From JBCBWG01 sp039039985 (GTDB lineage Bacteria > Pseudomonadota > Alphaproteobacteria > Rhizobiales > Hyphomicrobiaceae), in the NCBI GenBank assembly GCA_039039985.1, contig JBCCOV010000152.1, positions 1 through 12,831 of the forward strand: DNA of 12,831 nucleotides. The letters run 5' to 3'. The position numbers were made by a program, and so were the translations under genes. Shown piece after piece: positions 1 through 5,607 of the stretch. The notes beneath the pieces are model-generated. The model made no database searches and had not been told where the DNA came from. It was given only the letters and a program-made list of their open reading frames with translations. Positions within the stretch are counted from its first letter, which is position 1; every line of letters begins with the position of its first letter.

Positions 1-210
1 AATGCCAAAGCGACGATGCCCAAATCGACGACCATGGAAGCGATGAGACCGGCCGTAACGAACAGGTTGAAGGTGCGTCGACGCCGGCATGGCTTGACCA
101 GCCGGGGCGACAGACGAGAACGGCCCGGCAGCAGCATGCGGTGTCGTCAAAACGAACCCGGCAACAACACTGGTCACCAACCCGAGCGCAAGCACTTTGG
201 ACTGAGTCAT
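1..210 (-). CDS. Small secreted His/Arg/Gly-rich protein, N-terminal part (runs off left edge)
   Basis: Reading the minus strand from the ATG at 210 gives 70 open codons to the window edge. Residues 1-28 form a classic Sec signal peptide: a short polar start with Lys5, a hydrophobic core, and an Ala-rich end (PHAAAG) suited to signal peptidase I. The mature part begins with a Pro/Ala/Ser linker and becomes rich in His, Arg, Gly and Phe (HRFHGRRFGHRRFG). A strong ribosome binding site (AAAGGA) lies 6-7 bases upstream, which fixes the start. I do not recognise a domain. Short exported proteins with basic H/R/G-rich tails are common in Hyphomicrobiales and mostly uncharacterised. The C-terminus is missing, so final length and function are unknown. 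Confidence 0.72.
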   Translation of the reverse strand, partial: MTQSKVLALGLVTSVVAGFVLTTPHAAAGPFSSVAPAGQAMPASTHLQPVRYGRSHRFHGRRFGHRRFGI

Positions 211-367
211 GAGTGTTTCCTTTCTGTTGCTGGTCTTGCACAGGTCTTGCGATGACTCTGACGTGGGCGCTCCCGGTGCGCGGCGCCAATCATCTTGTTT
301 GACAACGCCTTGAAGTTGCGTGCGTTCTGCGCGAGTTCAGGTGATGATTTCTAAGGAAGGTGCAGGC

Positions 368-958
368 ATGTCCGAGCTGCACAGGAGAACCAGCAAGTTT
401 CTCAGCTACGTCCTGCGCCACCATCCCGAAGCGATCGGACTGGAACTCGATAATGCGGGCTGGACTGATGTCGACGACTTGATTGCGAAGGCAAATGCTC
501 AAGGGCGTCGCCTGGATCGCGACCTGATCGTCGCGGTCGTGGTGGGCAATGACAAGCAGCGCTTCAAGCTCTCACAGGACGGTCAACGTATTCGCGCAAG
601 CCAAGGCCATTCGCGGCAAGTTGACCTTGGGTTGGAACCCATCACACCGCCCGAACTCTTGTATCATGGAACCGCCGAGCGCTTCCTGGACTCGATTCTC
701 GCCGATGGACTTGTGCCACGCGACCGGCAGCACGTGCACTTGTCGGCTGATGTCCCAACTGCGATCGCTGTCGGTCAGCGCCACGGCCGCCCTGTGGTCT
801 TACGTGTCGCGGCGGGTGCAATGGCCAATGACGGTCATACGTTCTATCGTTCGGACAACGGCGTCTGGCTGACCGATCGTGTGCCGGCTGAAAGACTGAC
901 GCGACAGACGTCCAACCCATCGTCCAAGCCCGGTGAACGGATCAGGGAGCGTAGCTGA
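368..958 (+). CDS. kptA: RNA 2'-phosphotransferase (Tpt1/KptA family)
   Basis: The 196-aa product matches the usual length of bacterial KptA. The family transfers an internal RNA 2'-phosphate to NAD+, releasing nicotinamide and ADP-ribose 1'',2''-cyclic phosphate. Family landmarks seen: the SKFLSYVLRHHP box with Arg17-His18, a winged-helix-like N-lobe (about 1-80) carrying Arg65 in KQRFKL, the LYHGT NAD-site motif at 98-102, and the R-Q-H-V-H-L-S motif at 120-126. Arg17, His18, Arg65 and Arg120 fit the four catalytic or phosphate-binding residues known for Tpt1, so the enzyme looks active. The start is the ATG at 368, seven bases after AAGGAAGG (353-360); upstream in-frame ATGs lack this signal. 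The stop lies one base before the next gene, suggesting cotranscription. The natural substrate in bacteria is unknown; some bacterial Tpt1 enzymes ADP-ribosylate nucleic-acid ends. Confidence 0.95.
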   Translation: MSELHRRTSKFLSYVLRHHPEAIGLELDNAGWTDVDDLIAKANAQGRRLDRDLIVAVVVGNDKQRFKLSQDGQRIRASQGHSRQVDLGLEPITPPELLYHGTAERFLDSILADGLVPRDRQHVHLSADVPTAIAVGQRHGRPVVLRVAAGAMANDGHTFYRSDNGVWLTDRVPAERLTRQTSNPSSKPGERIRERS

Positions 959-959
959 T

Positions 960-1628
960 ATGGCAGACTTCAAAACGGTTGATCTTGCGCTACCGGCAAA
1001 AACCGAACAGTTGCGAGAGCTGGAACTTGGCACAGTTGTCTATCTCACGGGCCGCGTGTTTACCGCGCGTGAGGGCGTCTACAAGCGCGCCGTGGAAGAC
1101 GGTCACGGTCTTCCTGCCTCGCCGAACGAAATGGGCACGGTCAACTTTCACTGCTCGCCCGCCGCAACCATCGAGGCTGACGGCAGCTACACGATGGGTG
1201 CGGTCACCGCGACCGCGTCGTTTCGCTTTGCAAAATGGCTCGAAGGGTGGTTTGCACTGTCAAAGTGCAACATCATTATCGGCAAGGGCGGCATGACCAG
1301 CGCGGAGTACAAGCGCGCGTTCGTGCCGGCGAACGCGATTTACCTCACAACCGTTGGATACGGCACAGGCGCCTTGCTCGGCCGTGGCGTCAAACAGGTG
1401 GTCACAACCCATTGGACGCAGGAGCTTGGCCTCGCACAGGGCATGTGGGTCCTCGACGTCGAGCGCTTCGGCCCCTTCATCGTGGCCAGTGACCTGTCCG
1501 GGAATTGCCTGTTCGAGCGCGAGAACGCCAAGACAGCAGCGAACATCGAAAAGCTGTACGAAGGCTCACGCCCGGCGACGCTGCGCCGCTTCGGTGAAAC
1601 CGACGTCAAGACGGACGAGGTGATTTAG
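960..1628 (+). CDS. Fumarase/L(+)-tartrate dehydratase beta-subunit-like Fe-S hydro-lyase
   Basis: The 222-aa protein matches the C-terminal (beta) domain of class I fumarases, the subunit found separately as TtdB in L(+)-tartrate dehydratase. It contains a TGRVFTAREGVYKR segment (30-43), GTVNFHCSP (59-67), a GKGGM loop (108-112) and a C-terminal region around SDLSGNCLFE. In this family the beta domain shapes the substrate pocket and pairs with an alpha subunit holding the 4Fe-4S cluster; together they hydrate or dehydrate fumarate/malate- or tartrate-like acids. No alpha subunit lies on either side, so it must be encoded elsewhere or the protein acts differently. The ATG at 960 is preceded by AGGGAG (944-949); the in-frame ATG at 933 lacks a site and lies inside kptA. 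Tartrate versus fumarate specificity cannot be read from sequence. Confidence 0.85.
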   Translation: MADFKTVDLALPAKTEQLRELELGTVVYLTGRVFTAREGVYKRAVEDGHGLPASPNEMGTVNFHCSPAATIEADGSYTMGAVTATASFRFAKWLEGWFALSKCNIIIGKGGMTSAEYKRAFVPANAIYLTTVGYGTGALLGRGVKQVVTTHWTQELGLAQGMWVLDVERFGPFIVASDLSGNCLFERENAKTAANIEKLYEGSRPATLRRFGETDVKTDEVI

Positions 1629-1651
1629 GTTGGCCCGGCGGCAAGCCAACC
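1628..1651. terminator. Hairpin between convergent genes, possible weak bidirectional terminator
   Basis: GGTTGGC (1628-1634) and GCCAACC (1645-1651) are perfect 7-bp inverted arms around a 10-base loop. It begins at the last base of the hydro-lyase stop codon and sits 36 bases beyond the msrA stop on the other strand, where a shared terminator would be expected. There is no clear T-run on either side, so factor-independent termination is only a guess. Confidence 0.35.
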
Positions 1652-1687
1652 TTGCCCAACGTTCAGCAGCGTCTTCCGCTCGCTCCC

Positions 1688-2347
1688 TTACTCTGCCGCA
1701 GTCGCAACCCCTGCTGGGCAGGACAACCCGGTCCCTCCAAGGCCGCAATACCCGTGGGGAACTTTCGCCAGGTACTGCTGATGATAGTCCTCGGCGAAGT
1801 AGTACGCCCCCATATCCACAATCTCGGTTGTCACCGGCCCGAAACCGTTGCTCGACAGAACCGCCTGAAACGCCTCACGGCTCGCCTCGGCCGCGGCCCG
1901 CTGCCTGTCGTTTGAGACGTAGATGCCCGAACGATACTGGGTACCGATATCGTTCCCCTGGCGCATACCTTGCGTTGGATCGTGACCTTCCCAAAACGTC
2001 TTGAGCAATCGGTCAAACCCGACGCGCGTTGGGTCGAAGACAACACGCACAACCTCGTTATGCCCTGTCTTGCCTGTACAGACTTCTTCGTAGGTCGGGT
2101 TCGGCGTAAACCCGCCGGCATAGCCAACGGACGTGACCCATACGCCATCGCCAAGCTGCCAGAACATTCGCTCAGCGCCCCAGAAGCACCCCATTCCGAA
2201 GTGAATGAGTTCAAGTCCTTCGGGATAGGGTCCATCAAGTGGTCGACCACTGATAAAGTGAGTTTCGGCGTTGGCAATTGTCGTTGCGCGCCCCGGAAGT
2301 GCTGTTTCACGCGTTGGCATATCGGTTGTCTTGCGAAACAAGATCAT
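1688..2347 (-). CDS. msrA: Peptide-methionine (S)-S-oxide reductase MsrA
   Basis: The 219-aa protein is a full-length long-form MsrA, which reduces the S-epimer of methionine sulfoxide in oxidised proteins. The catalytic cysteine is Cys54 in the GCFWG motif (53-57). Other family blocks present are VGYAGGFTPNPTYEEVC (74-90), GHNEVVRVVFDP, FWEGHDPTQGMRQGNDIGTQYRS (118-140) and the C-terminal GYCGLGGTGLSCP, whose Cys201 and Cys210 are the likely resolving thiols regenerated by thioredoxin. The N-terminus (ILFRKTTDMP...ALPGR) aligns with the E. coli-type extension. The ATG at 2347 follows a strong GGGGAGGGTG site; longer in-frame starts upstream show no family sequence. It is cytoplasmic (no signal peptide), converges on the hydro-lyase gene and diverges from the membrane-protein gene at 2492. 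Confidence 0.97.
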   Translation of the reverse strand: MILFRKTTDMPTRETALPGRATTIANAETHFISGRPLDGPYPEGLELIHFGMGCFWGAERMFWQLGDGVWVTSVGYAGGFTPNPTYEEVCTGKTGHNEVVRVVFDPTRVGFDRLLKTFWEGHDPTQGMRQGNDIGTQYRSGIYVSNDRQRAAAEASREAFQAVLSSNGFGPVTTEIVDMGAYYFAEDYHQQYLAKVPHGYCGLGGTGLSCPAGVATAAE

Positions 2348-2491
2348 TTGGTTGCACCCTCCCCGGTTGGGATTTGCGTTCGAACCTTTTGTTGTGATGC
2401 GATATAGGTGTTTGGCGACGGAACAGATGCGTGCGATCGCGAAAACGTGCGTTGCCGTGTCGATTAGTGATCGATCTATGCGAGGTGTCCG

Positions 2492-3307
2492 ATGGTGAAC
2501 GTCAACATGACCCGCCGCCTGCTCGACGACGACCACGTCGAGGATCACAGCGGTCGCACATACTACGCACCGAGCGGCTGGCGAAAAACGATCTTTGCGT
2601 TCCTGTTCCTGCTGTTGCTTCCGTTCACCGTCAGCATTCCGATGATGTTGTATCAGCGCGTCGCCAACGGCGTCTGGCTGGACACCTGGGGCCTGATCAT
2701 TGTCGGGCTGGGCCTGGGCTTGCTGACGCTACTGGTCCTGTTCGAGTTCGTCTATTCGTTGCGCGCCGAGGTGGAGATCGGTGAGAAGGCGGTTCGCTTC
2801 ACCGTGCCACAGGGCGCTGTTGGCCTGTTTCCGAACTTCTTTTATCGCACCGAGGAAATCTCATACGCGGAGATTGAACGCATCGAGCATATTTGCGAAG
2901 TGCATGGCGGCTCGATGACGCCGGTTATGATGAATTGCACACGCATCATTACCAAGGACGGCCAAACGGTCCCGATGGGGTCTTGCAACGAACAAAACCC
3001 GGATCATACCTTTCCCTATCATACAATTGCACGTCAGATTGCTGAGCGCGCCGGCATTGAGATGATCGACCGCGGGCATGTCCGCCAGCGCCGCAAGTTT
3101 GCGCTGATCCAGCCGGGAGCCGCCCTCGGCGAGCCGGAACCGATGGAAGCGGACGCGATCAGCAGCATCAACCGTCGGCACCAAGTCCTGGTTTGGGCTC
3201 TGGCTGTTGCGATTGCGGGACTGCTGGCGCTCGGCATCTTTTCGGACCTGACGTCGACGACAGTCGATACCGGCGAACGGGCCGCGGATACGCCGCTGAC
3301 GCGCTAG
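2492..3307 (+). CDS. Membrane protein with three TM segments and a soluble middle domain, function unknown
   Basis: The 271-aa protein has a charged N-terminus (1-30), two hydrophobic helices at about 31-54 and 65-90, a mainly beta-patterned soluble region at about 92-190, a basic linker, and a third helix at about 231-250 with a short tail. The middle region contains a VEIGEKAVRFTVP strand pair and a YAEIERIEHI segment, which by eye recall bacterial PH-like domains found behind paired TM helices; this is inference only. Two cysteines (135, 149) and a third (165) lie in it. The ATG at 2492 follows GAGGTG (2481-2486) with suitable spacing; an internal ATG at 2507 is a weaker alternative. The gene diverges from msrA across about 145 bases. 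I cannot name a function. Confidence 0.8.
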   Translation: MVNVNMTRRLLDDDHVEDHSGRTYYAPSGWRKTIFAFLFLLLLPFTVSIPMMLYQRVANGVWLDTWGLIIVGLGLGLLTLLVLFEFVYSLRAEVEIGEKAVRFTVPQGAVGLFPNFFYRTEEISYAEIERIEHICEVHGGSMTPVMMNCTRIITKDGQTVPMGSCNEQNPDHTFPYHTIARQIAERAGIEMIDRGHVRQRRKFALIQPGAALGEPEPMEADAISSINRRHQVLVWALAVAIAGLLALGIFSDLTSTTVDTGERAADTPLTR

Positions 3308-3357
3308 AGCATTTCCGCCCTGGCAGAATCACGTCGCCGACGATGATAGGCGTTGGC

Positions 3358-3726
3358 TCAGTTGGAGAACACGTGAAGGCGTTCGCGGCGGCGCCCCAGC
3401 CAGCTGAGAAGCACGCCGAGAACCGTCAGGCTGATCCAAGGCGTCCAGCTCAGAAAGCCGGTAATGATGGGATCCCAGACAATGGGTGAAATTGCGCGCG
3501 ACACCAGCGTCTGAATGGCTGCCAGCGAACCTGGCGCAAATCCCGTGAGATAGCTTGAGAGCGGCGTCATGGCATCGCCGGGCATACCGAGCTGCCAACG
3601 CGTGAAATCGATCACGAATGTTATCACTGCGAGCAACAGCGACAGCCAACCGAGGAAGCGGAAGGCGGGCTGCAAAGCACTCCAGATCGCGGATAAAATC
3701 CGCCCGGCCAGGCGCACGAGGAACAT
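3358..3726 (-). CDS. Small two-TM membrane protein, function unknown
   Basis: The 122-aa product has an amphipathic basic N-terminus (1-20), a hydrophobic helix at about 23-41 (GWLSLLLAVITFVIDF), a loop with Pro and Gly (48-75), a second hydrophobic stretch at about 91-111, and a basic GRRRER tail that should face the cytoplasm. The ATG at 3726 is chosen because upstream codons in this frame read antisense through the tRNA-Ser gene and look non-coding. The ribosome binding site is weak: GGAG lies about 15 bases upstream. The gene converges on the three-TM protein gene 50 bases away and has its back to the tRNA. No family is recognised. Confidence 0.68.
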   Translation of the reverse strand: MFLVRLAGRILSAIWSALQPAFRFLGWLSLLLAVITFVIDFTRWQLGMPGDAMTPLSSYLTGFAPGSLAAIQTLVSRAISPIVWDPIITGFLSWTPWISLTVLGVLLSWLGRRRERLHVFSN

Positions 3727-3826
3727 GGTGGTGGTCCGAACTCCGTGATAACGAGCTTCGATATACCCCGCTCGGCGGCTCGGATCCAAGCGAGATCCAA
3801 CCGACAATGTTGGTACCATCCACCAC

Positions 3827-3854
3827 TTGCAGCCAACGCCGGGATCGCTATAGT
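3827..3854 (+). promoter_or_regulatory. Sigma-70-type promoter for tRNA-Ser
   Basis: TTGCAG (3827-3832) and TATAGT (3849-3854) are separated by 16 bases. The -10 matches consensus at five of six positions. Transcription would begin near 3861, about 30 bases before the mature tRNA. The leader also contains a GGCC/GGCC mini-hairpin (3859-3872). No other promoter-like pair lies this close to the tRNA. Confidence 0.55.
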
Positions 3855-3889
3855 GCGCGGCCTCGCAAGGCCGATTATTCGGCTGCAAG

Positions 3890-3979
3890 GGGGGGGTGGC
3901 CGAGTGGTTGAAGGCGCACGCCTGGAACGCGTGTAGGCGGGAGACCGTCTCGAGGGTTCGAATCCCTCTCCCTCCGCCA
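3890..3979 (+). tRNA. tRNA-Ser, anticodon GGA
   Basis: The 90-nt gene folds as a class II tRNA. The acceptor 5' strand is GGGGGGG (3890-3896), followed by T8 G9, D-stem GCC/GGC (3899-3901 and 3913-3915), and anticodon stem CACGC/GCGTG (3917-3921 and 3929-3933). The loop CTGGAAC gives anticodon GGA at 3924-3926, reading UCC/UCU. A long variable arm carries a CGG-GAGA-CCG stem. The T-arm is GAGGG-TTCGAAT-CCCTC (3952-3968), then TCCCTCC, discriminator G73 and encoded CCA (3977-3979). The long variable arm and G73 fit serine identity. The acceptor stem holds two wobble pairs, G3-U70 (3892/3973) and G7-U66 (3896/3969). A recombinase remnant abuts the 3' end. Confidence 0.95.
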
Positions 3980-4007
3980 GATCGCATTCTCCGCTCTCGA
4001 TTTGCTG

Positions 4008-4350
4008 CAACGCCTTGAACGGCAAGGTGGTTTTCGGGGTTCGAAATCCCTGATTTCGGCAGTAGGCGAGACGCTTCGCAAACGTGAGTTTCAGCACCAG
4101 TCTCTTGTCGTCCAATCGGTCGGAAAGCCAGAGTTTCTTAGGGTTTTTGCAGGAAGTCGAAGGCAAGTTCGAACTGCTCGTCAAAACTGCAGGCGGGACG
4201 GCCTTGAGTCTCCAGCTTTTCAGTCAGGACGAGCTTCTCACGCTCCAGCTTGCCTAACCTGCGCTCGTAGGCGGCCACAGCGGTTTCGCTCGCCGTGTCG
4301 ACGATCCGATCGAGCAATTGCTCGATTGGCTTTTCAGCAAAAGTAGGAAA
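4008..4350 (-). pseudogene. Serine site-specific recombinase, C-terminal fragment, frameshifted
   Basis: Read leftwards from 4350, the first frame gives a helical segment (EKPIEQLLDRIVD, AAYERRLGKLEREK, CSFDEQFELAFDFLQKP) and stops at TAA 4138-4140. One base on, the next frame continues with KKLWLSDRLDDKR, LVLKLTFAKRLAYCRNQ and GFRTPKTTLPFKAL. Joined, these match the C-terminus of the large serine recombinases of Hyphomicrobiales, whose usual junction resembles FLxNPWKLW, so one extra base near 4140-4146 broke the frame. The catalytic resolvase domain and recombinase domain are absent: an in-frame stop sits at 4351-4353 and nothing upstream resembles them. The fragment abuts the 3' end of tRNA-Ser and its second frame runs open into the antisense tRNA, as in intact relatives that sit beside tRNA genes. 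Almost certainly dead. Confidence 0.8.
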
Positions 4351-4461
4351 CTACTGACCATTTACTGATCACGGCAAATGACAGCGTCGCAAACTGGTGG
4401 AATTGATGGTGTGAACTCTCAGGAGTTTGTGGCGATGATGCCAGAACTTCATCCGCCGTAC

Positions 4462-4481
4462 GGGCCCGGTACTCCGGGCCC
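4462..4481. repeat. Perfect 8-bp hairpin
   Basis: GGGCCCGG (4462-4469) and CCGGGCCC (4474-4481) are exact reverse complements around the loop TACT. Each arm contains the palindrome GGGCCC. No T-run follows on either strand, so it is not a standard terminator. It lies just upstream of the broken end of the recombinase fragment. Confidence 0.6.
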
Positions 4482-4496
4482 ATCGGCTGATTTCAT

Positions 4497-4510
4497 GCTA
4501 AGCGCTTAGC
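4497..4510. repeat. 14-bp perfect palindrome with tandem AGCGCTT
   Basis: GCTAAGCGCTTAGC is its own reverse complement. It overlaps a tandem duplication of AGCGCTT (4501-4507 and 4508-4514). Dyads of this kind can bind dimeric regulators or recombinases; there is no adjacent gene to assign it to. Confidence 0.5.
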
Positions 4511-4711
4511 GCTTGTGTTCAGAAGCGGGAGACTGTGCAAAGCATCCAGTCTCTTGAGTTTTTCGCGCTGACGGCGGCGTTGAGACCAATCCTGACCGAT
4601 CGCATCGATCCAGCGTCAACGGCGCCGACTAAGTCCTCCAGCGAGCCAACAAGTGTGTCACCCTTGCGCGCGCAACCACTTGCCCATGCGGGAAACTCCT
4701 CGCCGGCATGC

Positions 4712-4837
4712 CTAATGCTTTGCACATTCCTTGGCAACGCCGCGGGCTGCTATGCTAATGCCGTTGGCCGTTGCAGGTGTCACAGCACCAACAATGGCGG
4801 CCGTGACCACAGCAAAGAGGAGAGGCGTACGGGTCAT
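4712..4837 (-). CDS. Very small signal-peptide protein (41 aa), possibly truncated
   Basis: The ATG at 4837 is preceded by an excellent ribosome binding site (AAAGGAT, spacing 6-7). Residues 1-25 form a clean Sec signal peptide: Arg3, a hydrophobic Leu/Val/Ala core and a TPATANG end. Only about 16 mature residues follow (GISIAARGVAKECAKH) before TAG at 4712-4714. So short a mature part suggests either a genuine secreted peptide or an older gene cut by a frameshift: another minus-strand frame is open from about 4737 to 4519 and could be its former continuation. No family is recognised. It lies in the gene-poor stretch behind the recombinase scar. Confidence 0.4.
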   Translation of the reverse strand: MTRTPLLFAVVTAAIVGAVTPATANGISIAARGVAKECAKH

Positions 4838-5120
4838 CGGATATCCTTTCCGGTTCGTGATGACCCGTGAAAAGAAGAACACGATTGGTCCTGTCGGACG
4901 CGACTAAGTTCCGCTATACCTCACCAACACCTGAGATGCCGAGAACAAGCTCTCGTCCTTATCGGTTGGCGCATCCGAGCACCAATACACCTACGAAGCA
5001 TCTTCACGTGCGCTATCGCTCGCGACATTCGACTACCAGTGGGCAAAGTGCAACTTCCAGCGGTAACACAAGCATCCTAAACTGCGCCAGCAGACGAACA
5101 CAGCGTTGGGGACATCCGCC
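4838..5120. other. Intergenic region before gspG, no gene seen
   Basis: This stretch separates the small secreted ORF (minus) from gspG (plus). The open frame on the plus strand from 4867 has no family-like sequence and no convincing start signal. Promoters for both flanking genes should lie here, but I see no strong -35/-10 pair. GGGGA at 5108-5112 is the ribosome binding site of gspG. Confidence 0.5.
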
Positions 5121-5582
5121 ATGATGGCTCATGACAAACCTCGCAGGCGCACGAAACACCGCCAAACCTCCAATCCCGAATCCGGCTTCACGCTCCTCGA
5201 AGTCCTCGTTGTGCTTGTAATTGTCGTGATGCTGGCGAGCTTCGTCGGCCCGCGGGTGGTTGGGTATTTGTCGAGTTCGCGGACCAAGGCAGCGAAGATC
5301 CAGATTGAGGGTTTTGCAACGGCGCTGGAACTCTACAGTATGGATGTCGGTCGCTATCCGACTCCCGAAGAAGGGCTTAGCGCGCTCGTGCAACGCCCAA
5401 GCAACGCCGACACGTGGAACGGCCCATATCTCCGGAAAACGGCCGTCCCAAGGGACCCCTGGGGCAACGCCTACGTGCTGCAGAAGGCACCGGCCGGCCA
5501 GCCCTTCCTGATCGTGTCCCATGGCTCGGACGGCAAGCCGGGCGGCGACGGCGATGCGGCCGACATAACTAGCACTCAGTAA
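5121..5582 (+). CDS. gspG: Type II secretion major pseudopilin GspG
   Basis: The 153-aa protein is the main subunit of the T2SS pseudopilus, which polymerises in the periplasm to push folded cargo through the secretin. Residues 1-22 are a positively charged leader ending in ESG; prepilin peptidase would cut before Phe23 of FTLLEVLVVLVIV, leaving N-methylated Phe+1 and the required Glu+5 (Glu27). The hydrophobic helix runs to about 45, followed by the GspG globular domain with YSMDVGRYPTPEEGLSAL, WNGPYLRK and DPWGNAYVLQ. The C-terminal GSDGKPGGDGDAADI is the conserved calcium-binding loop. The ATG at 5121 follows GGGGA by 8 bases. It points away from the main gsp run and converges on the peptidase gene 25 bases away. 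Confidence 0.97.
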   Translation: MMAHDKPRRRTKHRQTSNPESGFTLLEVLVVLVIVVMLASFVGPRVVGYLSSSRTKAAKIQIEGFATALELYSMDVGRYPTPEEGLSALVQRPSNADTWNGPYLRKTAVPRDPWGNAYVLQKAPAGQPFLIVSHGSDGKPGGDGDAADITSTQ

Positions 5583-5607
5583 TCGGTCGTGGCGGTTCAC
5601 GTCAGGT

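Noticed and set aside
299..304. TTGACA as the -35 box of a kptA promoter
   Set aside because: No acceptable -10 hexamer lies 16-18 bases downstream.
4021..4060. Second tRNA or partial tRNA duplication near 4036
   Set aside because: Only a T-arm-like core is present; no acceptor, D or anticodon stems can be formed, and the bases encode a conserved recombinase motif.
3624..4184. 186-codon minus-strand frame reading recombinase tail, then antisense tRNA-Ser
   Set aside because: The second half is the antisense of tRNA-Ser and then of intergenic DNA; only the recombinase part is protein-like, and it lacks its own start. Treated as part of the pseudogene.
4002..4346. Plus-strand open frame of 114 codons
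   Set aside because: It is the shadow of the recombinase fragment on the other strand and has no family-like sequence.
4378..4509. 43-codon plus-strand frame as a gene
   Set aside because: No convincing ribosome binding site and it coincides with strong palindromes; kept only as part of a finding.
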